Positions 50,538 to 60,465 of a stretch of DNA of 64,000 nt are shown in pieces; the stretch's first letter is position 1, and each line of letters starts with the position of its first letter. The position numbers and the translations under genes were made by a program. Location of the stretch: the NCBI GenBank assembly GCA_022616535.1, contig JAKEEM010000021.1, positions 1 to 64,000 on the forward strand. Direction: 5' to 3'. The notes beneath the pieces are model-generated. The model did no database searches. It had not been told where the DNA came from and saw nothing but the letters and a program-made list of their open reading frames with translations. The stretch comes from Chlorobiota bacterium (GTDB lineage Bacteria > Bacteroidota > Ignavibacteria > Tepidaquicellales > OLB5).

Positions 50538-52529
50538 TTGACAAAACTTAAGAAAAAACGGGAGAAAAAGCAAAAAAACGTTTTACGGGACATTGATGTA
50601 AGTTATTCAATAAATTTGCCATCTTATGCTAAAAACATCATACTCTGTCTACTTATAATTTTATCTGTAGCCCTTCCATATTATTATTTAAACTATGCCT
50701 TTTCAGCAAATAAATATTACAGTTTCCCGCTCGATGACCCGTGGATTCACATGCAGTTCGCAAAAAACTTCGCTGAGTTCGGAAGCTACTCGTACTATAA
50801 AAATGAGCTTGTTACCGCCGGTTCAACTTCGCCAGTATATACTTTTATTCTAACTTCGGGATTTTTAATTACGAAAAGCGAAATGCCGCTCAGCTACATT
50901 ATGGGCATTCTATTTTTTTTATTATCAGCGGTTTATTTTTATAAGCTCTCAAATGATACATTCATCAAAGAAAACTGGCTGGCAATTGCGGCATCTCTTA
51001 TTTTTGTGCTGGATAAATGGCTGAATTTCATTTCTGTAACAGGAATGGAAACAACATTGCACATATTCCTTATTATAGCATGCTTTTTTTATTATCATCG
51101 CAAGAATGCTGCAGCGTTTGCTTTGACACTCGGACTTACAATTTGGACAAGACCCGATGCAATTGCACTTTTTTTTGCAATCCTATTAGATTACTTTTTA
51201 CTTTTTTATTTAAAGAAAAACGCTCCCAAAGAAAATGTAGAAACAATATTGTTTTCAAAACAGGATTTAATGAAAATAGGAATCATCACAGGAACTATAT
51301 TATCTGCTTATTTTGCAATGAATCTTATTATATCGGGCACGATTCTACCCAATACTTACGGAGCGAAGGTTTCGTATTACTCGGCTGAATTTAGGAGCCG
51401 CGCTGATTTTCTGAAGATTGAAGTCTGGGACTATTTTACCGAATCTGCATATATGCTTTTAATCTTTCCCTTTGCGTTAGCAGTTATAAAAACCTTAACG
51501 GATATTTTCCATTTAAAATACAACCGTAATTTTCTGGCAGTAATATTTATTTTTACATTAATTTTTATTTACTGGTATAAGCTCCCCTACGCCCATCGTT
51601 TCGGAAGATACCTAATGCCGGTAATACCCTTTTACATTTTGCTTTTCACATACGGGTCTCGTGAATTTTTCAAATGGTTTTCGAAATATTTAGCCGATAA
51701 GAATTTAATTAACGGATTAAACGTAATGTTCCTTGCCGCTGTAACTATTTATTTCGGCTCATCATACTACAAAAACAAGGAGCTGTATCAGGAGCAATGC
51801 AGGCATATTTACATAAGACAAGTGCTTACTGCACAATGGCTGAAAAACAATACCCCTGAAAATTCAGTTATTGCAACCCATGACGTAGGAGCTATTGCAT
51901 TTTATTCTGAGAGAAAAATAGTTGATATCGTCGGCTTAATTAACCCCCAGTTTATTCCAAAGCTCAACACCAAAGAATTTGCCTCCTTTGTCAAAGAAGA
52001 GCTTAAGAAGCAAAATGTTACGCACGTTGCATTTCTTAAGGAATGGTTTCAGGTGGTTAACCAGCCGGTTTTATTTAAAGCAGGGGAAAACGGATTTGAA
52101 ATCATGGAGGTTTATGAATATTTTCCGGGTAAAACTCACATCTTAAGTGTTGAAGTAAACAATACTTTAATGTATGCAGGGGAGCTTTTGGCAAAGAAAC
52201 AGTTCCAGCAGGCACTGAACGTTTTAAACGGTGCGGCGAGAGCAGATACAAATTCATCATTAACGTATTACATGCTGGCGTATGCCTACGGAATTCTTGG
52301 TGACCCGGTGAACACAGAGAAATACCTTAAAAGAGCAATTGGAGTATACCCGGGGTATAAGGAAGCAGCTGCAATATTAAGCAACCTATATAAATCTCAG
52401 AATAAAATCCCTGATGCAAAGAACGTTCTTAGCAATTACCTTCAGTTAAATCCCTCGGACACATCTGTTTCAAAAATGCTTACGGAGCTTTCTAACAGCG
52501 ATTCAGATACATCAAAAGTAAATAAATGA
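50538..52529 (+). CDS. GT-C type membrane glycosyltransferase with C-terminal TPRs
   Basis: A 663-residue protein. After a very basic N-terminus ('KLKKKREKKQKN') come about eleven membrane helices. The first outside loop has the GT-C acidic motif 'FPLDDPWIHMQFAKNFAEFG', as in ArnT/PMT-type enzymes that use lipid-linked sugars. Residues about 430-560 form a periplasmic domain ('TPENSVIATHDVGAIAFYSERKIVDIVGLINP'), and 560-650 hold two or three TPRs. The start is TTG 50538. It overlaps mltG by four bases. Sugar and acceptor unknown. Confidence 0.82.
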   Translation: MTKLKKKREKKQKNVLRDIDVSYSINLPSYAKNIILCLLIILSVALPYYYLNYAFSANKYYSFPLDDPWIHMQFAKNFAEFGSYSYYKNELVTAGSTSPVYTFILTSGFLITKSEMPLSYIMGILFFLLSAVYFYKLSNDTFIKENWLAIAASLIFVLDKWLNFISVTGMETTLHIFLIIACFFYYHRKNAAAFALTLGLTIWTRPDAIALFFAILLDYFLLFYLKKNAPKENVETILFSKQDLMKIGIITGTILSAYFAMNLIISGTILPNTYGAKVSYYSAEFRSRADFLKIEVWDYFTESAYMLLIFPFALAVIKTLTDIFHLKYNRNFLAVIFIFTLIFIYWYKLPYAHRFGRYLMPVIPFYILLFTYGSREFFKWFSKYLADKNLINGLNVMFLAAVTIYFGSSYYKNKELYQEQCRHIYIRQVLTAQWLKNNTPENSVIATHDVGAIAFYSERKIVDIVGLINPQFIPKLNTKEFASFVKEELKKQNVTHVAFLKEWFQVVNQPVLFKAGENGFEIMEVYEYFPGKTHILSVEVNNTLMYAGELLAKKQFQQALNVLNGAARADTNSSLTYYMLAYAYGILGDPVNTEKYLKRAIGVYPGYKEAAAILSNLYKSQNKIPDAKNVLSNYLQLNPSDTSVSKMLTELSNSDSDTSKVNK

Positions 52530-53554
52530 CAGAAAGATATTTTTATCCGCCGGCTTTTGTAATAACCTTTGCAGTATTTTTTCTGCTGCAGGTTGGCTTG
52601 TTAAATAGAAATTATAGAAACATCGGTGATGATGCGGTTATTAAAATCATAAAGGGTGATAATTTAAGGTCAGTGGCAACCAAGCTTGAAGAAAGCGAGG
52701 TAATATTTAATAAATACATACTTATTGCTTTGGGAAGGGTATTTGGATATCAGGTCAATCTTATTCCGGGAGAATACAAACTGGAAAACGGACTGACTTA
52801 CCTGGTTATTTTAAAAACACTGACCGACCCGAGTGTTATGAGGAGTGTTACCATCACAATCCCGGAGGGGTTAAACATAAAGCAAATAGCGAGACTGCTC
52901 CATAGGCAAATCGGAGTCGATTCAGCCAGATTTGTGGAAGAAGGTAAAAATGACAGCTTGATAAAAATGCTTGATATAGAAGCCGATAATCTTGAAGGTT
53001 TCCTGTTTCCCGATACTTACAGGATTTCGATTGGCGGGAATATTAACATTGAAAGAGAAATTGTATCGATATTGGCAAATGAATTCAGAAAGAAAATCAA
53101 TATGGAAATAAAAGAGGAAATGGAGAAACAAAATTTATCACTTAATGAACTTATAACAATTGCCTCAATAATCGAGGGAGAAACAAGATATGATGAAGAA
53201 AAGAAAACCATAGCCGGCGTCTATTACAACCGGCTGAAACGCGGTATTAAGCTTGAAGCAGACCCCACAGTTCAATATTCTCTTCCTGACGGTCCCAAGA
53301 AAAGGCTGAAGTTCAGCGATTTAAAATATCCCTCGCCCTATAACACATATTTAAATAAAGGACTGCCTCCGGGGCCGATTAATAATCCCGGCTTAAGCTC
53401 AATTCTGGCTGCATTAGACCCAGAAGAACACAATTATTTATATTTTGTTGCAAAAGGCGACGGCTCACACAGATTTGCTGAAACATATGATGAGCACAAG
53501 AAGAACATAGAATTGTATAAACAATTCATACAAAATCAGGAAATTGAGAAGTGA
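52526..53554 (+). CDS. mltG: endolytic murein transglycosylase MltG
   Basis: Cuts nascent glycan strands in the periplasm and sets their length. 342 residues: one N-terminal membrane helix (about 5-25), a LysM-like part ('IIKGDNLRSVATKLEESEVI'), then the YceG domain with 'EGFLFPDTYRI', the catalytic Glu in 'ITIASIIEGETRYDEEKKTIAGVYYNRL', and 'EADPTVQYSL', 'YNTYLNKGLPPGPINNPGLSSI'. It is translationally coupled on both sides: ATGA overlaps with the glycosyltransferase upstream and GTGA with the membrane protein downstream. Confidence 0.95.
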   Translation: MTERYFYPPAFVITFAVFFLLQVGLLNRNYRNIGDDAVIKIIKGDNLRSVATKLEESEVIFNKYILIALGRVFGYQVNLIPGEYKLENGLTYLVILKTLTDPSVMRSVTITIPEGLNIKQIARLLHRQIGVDSARFVEEGKNDSLIKMLDIEADNLEGFLFPDTYRISIGGNINIEREIVSILANEFRKKINMEIKEEMEKQNLSLNELITIASIIEGETRYDEEKKTIAGVYYNRLKRGIKLEADPTVQYSLPDGPKKRLKFSDLKYPSPYNTYLNKGLPPGPINNPGLSSILAALDPEEHNYLYFVAKGDGSHRFAETYDEHKKNIELYKQFIQNQEIEK

Positions 53555-55173
53555 TTGACATTCGAAAAGTAAGAACACTTGGAAGCTTGCTATTAAAGCT
53601 TGAAACACGAAGCAAAAGCGGCACGAACAGGAAGCTTTTGCTGCTTAATATTTCTTATTTAATCCCCGGAATTCTTCTGCCGTGGATTTTAACAAAACAA
53701 AATACCGACCCTTCGGGTTTTGAATTTATATTTGTATCTTACTTTTTTTTCACTTTAATAATATTGTTTACAATTATCACAGAGCTCGATAATCTCATAA
53801 TTTCGGGCTCGGAAAGTGAAATTTTTTCCTCCATGCCAATAGATGACCCTTTACTTGTGAACGCTAAAATGTATATGTTTTTGAGGTATTCATTTTTTCT
53901 AACTTCGCCTCTGTTAGTCCCCGGGTCTGTTTATTTTTATTTTATGATGAAATCGTTACCGCGTGCCTTCTTGTATTTTGCATCGGGATTTTTACTAATC
54001 TTTTTTTTAATTAATATTCTTATTCTGTTATACAGTGCAGCACTTAGAATTTTCAAATCAAAGCGTCTCAGTTCATATGCACTGGCTTTTCAGCTGTTTA
54101 TGATTTTGTCATTAATATTTGGTTATCAGTTTATAGCATTAGTTATGACAGGCAGCCAATCAACCGGTATCACAGAATATTTGAGCCTGCTTAAGAAGAC
54201 GGGCTTCATTGATTACTTTCCCCAGGCTTGGTATGCATTGCTTCCGTCAAGAAATAATTACGTTCCCGGATTTGAGTTAATGTTTAAGGTTTTTCTTCCG
54301 ATTTTAATATGTTACCTGAGCTATTTCAGTCTAAAGATGTACCTGGCAGAAAATTACAGGTTTATAAGAGAAAAATTCCAGGACTCAAGAACATTTGGAG
54401 TGCTTTCTGGTGGCAGGCAGCGCTCCTTAATTTTTCAAATCGTAAGTGATTTTATACAAAATGTTTACTTAAAGAACAATATAGAGCGTTCATCTTACGG
54501 ACTGGTGAGTTCTTTATACAAAAAGGAAAAATCTGTAAGGCTGGCAATTTTACCTATGATTCTAATCCCCATTGCACTTGCATTTTTCGCGCTAGTTACT
54601 AATCAACTGCCTGTACCGTTGCAGTCCCAGTTCGGAGTTACGGAAAAGCCCGTTTTCCACATCTCGATTTTAATTGCGGTTCTGATTTCAATTAACACTG
54701 CAATGATGTCGATAAAGGTAACTAACTATAAGGGCGTCTGTTGGATTTATGATTCATACCCCGTTGAACCATTTAAACATTTTAAAAACGGATTCAGAAA
54801 ATTTTTTGTAACTAACATGCTCGTCCCCATATGTATTTTATTAGAAATTATTTTCATATTAAAAATTCCGCTGCCTATTGCAACAATACACACACTATTT
54901 ATTTTTATTTCGGCTAATTTATACGTTTCCATATACAGTCTGCTTAGCAAAGGACTGCCTTTTACAAAAGAAAACACCATGCTCAACTCTTTGCAGAGAA
55001 TGACCGGGATAATTTATCCGATACTATACGGAATAGCAATTGTTTTTATTCAGATGTATGCATATAAAAACATTGTAAATGCAATTATCGTAATTCTGGC
55101 ATTCATCAAAATAACCCTCTGGCTGAATTATTTTGGATTTGTGAGGGATGGTGTTCGAAAAGTAAGCCAATAA
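53551..55173 (+). CDS. polytopic membrane protein, ABC-2 permease-like
   Basis: A 540-residue protein with about twelve hydrophobic segments. It starts with GTG overlapping the mltG stop. 'YLIPGILLPWILTKQNTDPSGFEFIFVSYFFFTLIILFTI' and 'MPIDDPLLVNAKMYMFLRYSFFLTSPLLVPGS' resemble the permease halves of ABC-2 exporters of the 'SMPIS/LPV' type, but no ATPase gene is adjacent. It may pair with a distant ATPase. Coupling to mltG suggests an envelope role. Confidence 0.6.
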   Translation: MIDIRKVRTLGSLLLKLETRSKSGTNRKLLLLNISYLIPGILLPWILTKQNTDPSGFEFIFVSYFFFTLIILFTIITELDNLIISGSESEIFSSMPIDDPLLVNAKMYMFLRYSFFLTSPLLVPGSVYFYFMMKSLPRAFLYFASGFLLIFFLINILILLYSAALRIFKSKRLSSYALAFQLFMILSLIFGYQFIALVMTGSQSTGITEYLSLLKKTGFIDYFPQAWYALLPSRNNYVPGFELMFKVFLPILICYLSYFSLKMYLAENYRFIREKFQDSRTFGVLSGGRQRSLIFQIVSDFIQNVYLKNNIERSSYGLVSSLYKKEKSVRLAILPMILIPIALAFFALVTNQLPVPLQSQFGVTEKPVFHISILIAVLISINTAMMSIKVTNYKGVCWIYDSYPVEPFKHFKNGFRKFFVTNMLVPICILLEIIFILKIPLPIATIHTLFIFISANLYVSIYSLLSKGLPFTKENTMLNSLQRMTGIIYPILYGIAIVFIQMYAYKNIVNAIIVILAFIKITLWLNYFGFVRDGVRKVSQ

Positions 55174-55221
55174 AATTTACATTTAATCTTAATTACACGG
55201 ATTTTAATTTGTATTTCGAAT

Positions 55222-57681
55222 ATGACAAACTCCTCCGCGCAAGTTACTGTAAATAGAAATACTTATCTAGGTATCTTCTTTACAGCCTTATCGACTTTAA
55301 TGTATGAAATACTTCTAACCAGAATCTTCAGTGTCACAATGGGTTATCACTTTGCATTTATGGCTGTATCGCTTGCTATGTTTGGGATGACAGTTGGGGC
55401 AATTATAGTTTACGCCGCCCCAAATAAATTTCCTCAGGAAAAAATATATGAATCACTTGCTAAAAATGCCTTTTATTTCAGTTTCACAACTATTGCGAGC
55501 TTTCTTATTCATTTATTTATTCCTTTCATTCACAGAACGTCCGTGATTGGATTTCTGGTAACATCATTTACATACGCAGAAATTTCCGTTCCTTTTATAT
55601 TTAGCGGAGTATGCATTAGTCTTTTGCTAACCAGGTTTCCATTATCTGTGAACAGGCTTTACGCATCAGACTTAGTCGGTGCATCACTTGGATGTATTTT
55701 GGTTATAATTGCTTTAAATTACTGCGGCGGACCAACAGGGGTCTTTGTAACAGCAGTATTTTCCGCTCTTGGAGGAATTTTCTTTTTAAGAAACACTGAG
55801 AAGAAGCCGAGGTTAGTCAAATTAATAATCTACTATACAATTTTATTAGCGCTCTTTTCCGCTATTCTCACTTTTATGGTAAACAATAACTCACCACTTC
55901 TCAGGTTATACTGGGTAAGGGGCGAGTGGGACGAAAAACCGCTTTATGAAAAATGGAACTCATTTTCGCGCGTAAGCATTGAAGGCGACTCAACAAAATA
56001 CGAAATCCCCTTTGGCTGGGGGTTAAGCAACAGGTATGACCGCTCTAGGAAAATACGCCAGCTTATGCTAAATATCGATGCTCATTCAACAACGGTCCTT
56101 TCCCATTTTAATGGGGATACATCTGAGCTTATTCACTTAAAATACGATGTTGCAAATTTAGCTCATTATCTAAGGCGAAATTCCGATGTTCTTGTGATTG
56201 GAAGCGGCGCGGGCAGGGATATTTTATCCTCCTTAGCATTCGGGCAAAAATCTGTCCTTGGAATCGAAATTAATAAAGATATGATTTCGGCTATCAATAA
56301 TGAATTCGGAAATTTTACAGGACATCTTGACCAGTATCCGAACGTAGAATTTGTGGGAGATGAGGCAAGAAGCTATATTCAAAGACTTGACAGAACCTTC
56401 GATATTATACAGGTTTCTGTAATCGATAACTGGTCCGCTTCTTCGTCCGGAGCATTCGTTTTGACTGAAAACGCGCTGTACACCATAGAAACATGGCGTT
56501 TACTTCTCAGCCGTTTAAAACCGGACGGAATATTGACCGTAACAAGATTCTACCGCTCAAAGCCGATTGAGCATTACCGCCTCGTTAACATTTGCTCGGA
56601 TGCATTAAACAATGCCGGAATTACAGACGTTAGAAAACATTTAATGCTGATAAAATGCGAACAGTTGGAGCGCAAACAGGATAGGAGCGGTACAGGAACG
56701 ATTCTGCTGAGTAAAGCGCCTTTCAATGAAAAAGATATAAAAATTGTTGACAGTTTATGCACAATATTCGACTTTGAGGAAGTGCTTTCGCCTCATTCAT
56801 GTTCAGACAGCATCTTTGTAATTTTGACATCAAAAGCATACATTCGAAATGAGTTCAACAGAGATTTCCCGGTAAATATAAAAACACCCACTGACAATAA
56901 GCCGTTTTTCTTCCATTATATGAAGTTTCAGGATTTGGTTAATACACAGTTGTGGAAAAGCTGGGATATGGGATTTAATGCAAAGGCAATATTTATTCTT
57001 TCTGTTTTGGCAGTCACGATGATCGCACTGTCTTCTCTATGCATAATAGTTCCTCTTAAAATTACTTCCAAAAGGGCTAATGCATCTTTAAATGGGTCAT
57101 TCTATTATTTTCTTTTTTTTGCCTCAATAGGACTAGGCTTTATGTTCGTTGAAATATCCCAAATTCAGCGTTTGAATATATTTCTGGGTCACCCGACATA
57201 CAGCCTCGCAGTGGCACTGTTTACTTTGTTAGTTTCAAGCGGAACGGGCAGTCATTTTAGCGGCACTAATAAAAATCAAATTAAAGGTTCATACATAAGG
57301 TTTTCGGCATTAGTTATTATTATAATATTATTCGGACTCCTTACCCCACTTGTTATAATTTCTTTCAGAGAGTATTCAACTTTCATTAGGATAGTGGTTT
57401 CGGTTTTGATTCTATTCCCGATCGGATTTTTTATGGGAATGGCATTCCCAATTGGAATGAAGCATGCTTCTACAGACTTAAGCCCGATTACACCGTGGCT
57501 TTGGGGAATGAACGGGGTTATGTCGGTTTTAGCCACAGTTTTATCAATTATAATTGCTATGAACTACGGTATATCAACATCTTACTGGACGGGAGCCGGC
57601 TGTTATTTAATTGCGGTAGGCTCGTTTATAGTAATTGCTAAAAAAAGGGGGGAGGATTCCAAAAATAAAAAGCCCCGTTAA
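55222..57681 (+). CDS. membrane-fused spermidine synthase-like protein
   Basis: A 819-residue fusion. Residues about 12-230 hold six or seven membrane helices; 250-590 are a SpeE-like Rossmann methyltransferase-fold domain ('VLVIGSGAGRDILSSLAFGQKSVLGIEINKDMI', 'VEFVGDEARSYIQRLDRTFDIIQVSVIDNW'); 600-810 carry another six or so helices. The Asp in the GDEAR motif matches spermidine synthase, but 'SVIDNWSAS' differs from the usual DxTDP catalytic stretch, so aminopropyl transfer is doubtful. Similar fusions are widespread and uncharacterised. Confidence 0.8.
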   Translation: MTNSSAQVTVNRNTYLGIFFTALSTLMYEILLTRIFSVTMGYHFAFMAVSLAMFGMTVGAIIVYAAPNKFPQEKIYESLAKNAFYFSFTTIASFLIHLFIPFIHRTSVIGFLVTSFTYAEISVPFIFSGVCISLLLTRFPLSVNRLYASDLVGASLGCILVIIALNYCGGPTGVFVTAVFSALGGIFFLRNTEKKPRLVKLIIYYTILLALFSAILTFMVNNNSPLLRLYWVRGEWDEKPLYEKWNSFSRVSIEGDSTKYEIPFGWGLSNRYDRSRKIRQLMLNIDAHSTTVLSHFNGDTSELIHLKYDVANLAHYLRRNSDVLVIGSGAGRDILSSLAFGQKSVLGIEINKDMISAINNEFGNFTGHLDQYPNVEFVGDEARSYIQRLDRTFDIIQVSVIDNWSASSSGAFVLTENALYTIETWRLLLSRLKPDGILTVTRFYRSKPIEHYRLVNICSDALNNAGITDVRKHLMLIKCEQLERKQDRSGTGTILLSKAPFNEKDIKIVDSLCTIFDFEEVLSPHSCSDSIFVILTSKAYIRNEFNRDFPVNIKTPTDNKPFFFHYMKFQDLVNTQLWKSWDMGFNAKAIFILSVLAVTMIALSSLCIIVPLKITSKRANASLNGSFYYFLFFASIGLGFMFVEISQIQRLNIFLGHPTYSLAVALFTLLVSSGTGSHFSGTNKNQIKGSYIRFSALVIIIILFGLLTPLVIISFREYSTFIRIVVSVLILFPIGFFMGMAFPIGMKHASTDLSPITPWLWGMNGVMSVLATVLSIIIAMNYGISTSYWTGAGCYLIAVGSFIVIAKKRGEDSKNKKPR

Positions 57682-57700
57682 AAAACGGGCAGACTTTTTT
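57672..57700. terminator. bidirectional terminator overlapping a stop codon
   Basis: GCCCCGTT-AAAA-AACGGGC then AGACTTTTTT on the plus strand; TTTTTATTTTT on the minus. The stop codon of the spermidine synthase-like gene lies inside the hairpin. Confidence 0.75.
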
Positions 57701-57715
57701 GAAGCTGAAAGCAAA

Positions 57716-58636
57716 TTACTTTTTGAGTGGTTCAGGCACAAAATCCGTTTTCTTTTTCATAATCTGCGAAGCCATTCCTGTAAAGAACTTGAACAGCTGC
57801 GGGTTTCCAACAACCTGAAACATAAATGCCTCCGGCTCTGAATTTGGAATTTTGTACAGATTCATAACGGTTTGCTGGGCTGATGTGAAAGTTAAAGTGT
57901 ATGTTGGTGTTGGAAACTCTGTTACTGTCGAATCGATAAAATCCTCAGCATTCAAATTTTCGAATAAATTTAAAAATCCAGTCATTGCCGCCGAAGTAAC
58001 CGAATCACCGTCTATTCTCCACACATTTAGTGAATCTCTTAAAGCTGTAAAGTTAACCTGGTTCGAATCGGTGGATTTAAATTCGATTTTATTCAATCCA
58101 ATTGATGGTATTGAAATGATTTTCTTTAGCCTGATATCTTTTGAAGATTTAGTAAAATTGCCCGAAACGATATCGGATGCAAGCAGAATTATATTTTCAT
58201 CAGGTTTTTTTAAATAGCTGTTTGAAAAACCCTGAGACTTACCTAAAATAAAAGTTCCTAAAAGCTTCCCCTCCTGATAAACTGTGATTTTAGCGTTATT
58301 TACAGTATCAAGGTAATTTATAAACTTGTCCGGGTTTTCGGAAGCGACGCTTTCAATTCTGAAATTTTTTAAATCCTTTATCATCGGGTAAACGGAAACC
58401 GTATCTGCCGGATAAGTGACCGGCGAAGTGAGCTTCCAGTCATTGCCTGATTTTTCCAAAATCACGGTTTCGCTATTCTTCACTATTTCGATTTTATCAA
58501 TCTTGCTTGAATCTGCAACAAAAAGCTTAGCATCAATTTTGTCTGTTGATACTCTTTCTCCGCTCCTGAAAAAAAGAAAATAAACGGCTACTAAAACTAC
58601 AAATACTATTAATAAAGTTCTGATTGATTTGTTCAT
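57716..58636 (-). CDS. DUF4340 domain protein
   Basis: A 306-residue protein anchored by an N-terminal helix (about 5-24). The rest is the DUF4340 periplasmic beta-repeat domain ('KIDKIEIVKNSETVILEKSGNDWKLTSPVTYPADTVSVYPMIKDLKNFRIESVAS', then a second similar half). It lies 61 bases downstream of gldG and is a regular companion of GldG-type ABC systems. Function unknown, probably part of the same envelope complex. Confidence 0.88.
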   Translation of the reverse strand: MNKSIRTLLIVFVVLVAVYFLFFRSGERVSTDKIDAKLFVADSSKIDKIEIVKNSETVILEKSGNDWKLTSPVTYPADTVSVYPMIKDLKNFRIESVASENPDKFINYLDTVNNAKITVYQEGKLLGTFILGKSQGFSNSYLKKPDENIILLASDIVSGNFTKSSKDIRLKKIISIPSIGLNKIEFKSTDSNQVNFTALRDSLNVWRIDGDSVTSAAMTGFLNLFENLNAEDFIDSTVTEFPTPTYTLTFTSAQQTVMNLYKIPNSEPEAFMFQVVGNPQLFKFFTGMASQIMKKKTDFVPEPLKK

Positions 58637-58697
58637 AAACTGCTTTATTTTAAAAAATAGTTACTAAATATCAATAACTTTCACTAAGATTTTAAAC

Positions 58698-60425
58698 TTA
58701 TCCCTTTGCTGCTTTCTTTTTCCGCCACCTGAAAAGTCCATATGCAAGAACTATAAGCGGTGGACCGGCAAGCATGGTATATTTAACGATTGTTCTTGTG
58801 CTGTCTTCAATTGAATCAATGGGCTTAGGGTTAGCATCTTTAGTTCTAATTGCAGATAAACCAGCATCATCGGTCATATAGTCAATCAAGCTTGCGAAGA
58901 AAAGCAGATTCTCATCGGGTCCCCTGAATTCATCCAACGGAAAATCAGCATTTCCAACTAAAATTACCTTTGTCTCAGGGCTTTCTTCCTTCACTGATGC
59001 CGGAGGTGCGGTTGACCCTTGAGCCGTATCGACGGGAATCTGTTTGCCTTTATAAAAGCTCTGAAATTTACCGTCGAACACCGCCCCGACAGTTAAATCT
59101 TTAAACTTAAACATGCTGTCCGGCAGCATTCTCCCTGATGCCTGAATTACGGTAAACTCAGGAAACGTTCCTGTTTTCGGAGAAGTTGTTAGAAGCGGAA
59201 TGACTTTAAGACCCTTATTTCCTGCTACTGTTAAATCGATATCGTTTGAAAAGCCTAAAAAAACCTGACCGATTCCGGCAAAGGAAGGAATATCTCTGTT
59301 AATATTGACAATCTTCGGGTAATACGGAAATGGAACCTGGGTATACATTTGTATCGGGCCCTGCTGAATAGGAATGCTGACAAAAGCGCATTCTTTATCA
59401 ATTAAAATATTATTATTTATTTTGATTCCATAGCTATCGAGCATATCCTCAAGCCCTGTAGGAGCAGACTGTGCAAACTGAAACTGCTGCTGCGAGGATA
59501 CACTGACTTTGCCAAGAAGAAATATAACCCTGCCCCCGCTCATCAAATACTGGTCAATAGCAAATTTCAGGTTTTCCGGCATCATTGGCGGAGCCTGCTG
59601 ACGCATACCCATCATCTGGTTTTGAGACTGTTTCGGAGAAAAAACAATTAAAGTCTTAATATCCGGGGGTATTGGATTATTCTTTGAAGCATCGACATTT
59701 GTAACGTTGTAGAATTTGCTCAAATACTGATTTACTTTTCCGATTTTATCGATTCCCGGCAAGTCCTCTCCCGAAAGCACACCGACTTTCTTGAGCTCTT
59801 TCTGAGTAAGTCTGTTAACAACACCTGTAATTTCATATTCGAGGTTTTGAGTGTTTCCTATAAACGGGATTGTTTCCTGTTTTCCCTCAAATAAAAATAC
59901 CATACCCATATAAGCTTTCATCGCTTCAGCCCTGTCGTCTCTGTATGTTTGAACCTGAACGGGCTGAATTCCGTACTTTTGCGCTTCATTTTCTAGTTCT
60001 GTTTCGTCGCTCGGGCTGATTATTTCATATGTTATTTTTCCATTGGACGCATTTCTGTAATCGTCAAGCAGTTCCTGCAAATACCTTCTGTTGTTGTTGT
60101 ATGGAGCGGGAAGATTATCCGTAAAGTAAGCTTTTACAACAAGCTTATCATCCAGGTTTCCAACAATGTTTTTGCTTGCATCAGAAAGTGTATAAATCTT
60201 ATTAGGGGTCAAATCCCACCTGAAGAATATCCTCAGGGCAATGATATTAACAACAACCAAAATACCTGCAATAAGCAGAACTCTGATAATTGCCTGCTGC
60301 CTGCGGGATTCGATTTTCTTTTTTCTTTTGGTTAACCGCTCGTCTTCCAGAACTTCCTGCTCGTCAGACGATTCGTCCGCAGACTCTTCCTGCGATTCAT
60401 CCTGATTTTCTAATTCTTCTGCCAT
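58698..60425 (-). CDS. gldG: GldG-type ABC transporter auxiliary protein
   Basis: A 575-residue protein. The N-terminal 30 residues are strongly acidic ('DESQEESADESSDEQEVLEDE'), then one membrane helix (about 47-68), a large periplasmic region ('YTLSDASKNIVGNLDDKLVVKAYFTDNLPAPYNNNRRYLQELLDDYRNAS', 'DIKTLIVFSPKQSQNQM'), and a C-terminal helix ('MLAGPPLIVLAYGLF'). This is the GldG/IFT-like architecture. In Flavobacterium the Gld ABC proteins are needed for gliding; outside that group the substrate is unknown. Confidence 0.88.
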   Translation of the reverse strand: MAEELENQDESQEESADESSDEQEVLEDERLTKRKKKIESRRQQAIIRVLLIAGILVVVNIIALRIFFRWDLTPNKIYTLSDASKNIVGNLDDKLVVKAYFTDNLPAPYNNNRRYLQELLDDYRNASNGKITYEIISPSDETELENEAQKYGIQPVQVQTYRDDRAEAMKAYMGMVFLFEGKQETIPFIGNTQNLEYEITGVVNRLTQKELKKVGVLSGEDLPGIDKIGKVNQYLSKFYNVTNVDASKNNPIPPDIKTLIVFSPKQSQNQMMGMRQQAPPMMPENLKFAIDQYLMSGGRVIFLLGKVSVSSQQQFQFAQSAPTGLEDMLDSYGIKINNNILIDKECAFVSIPIQQGPIQMYTQVPFPYYPKIVNINRDIPSFAGIGQVFLGFSNDIDLTVAGNKGLKVIPLLTTSPKTGTFPEFTVIQASGRMLPDSMFKFKDLTVGAVFDGKFQSFYKGKQIPVDTAQGSTAPPASVKEESPETKVILVGNADFPLDEFRGPDENLLFFASLIDYMTDDAGLSAIRTKDANPKPIDSIEDSTRTIVKYTMLAGPPLIVLAYGLFRWRKKKAAKG

Positions 60426-60465
60426 ATATAACTGTAAAAATTAAATTTTAATTATTAAATAACGT

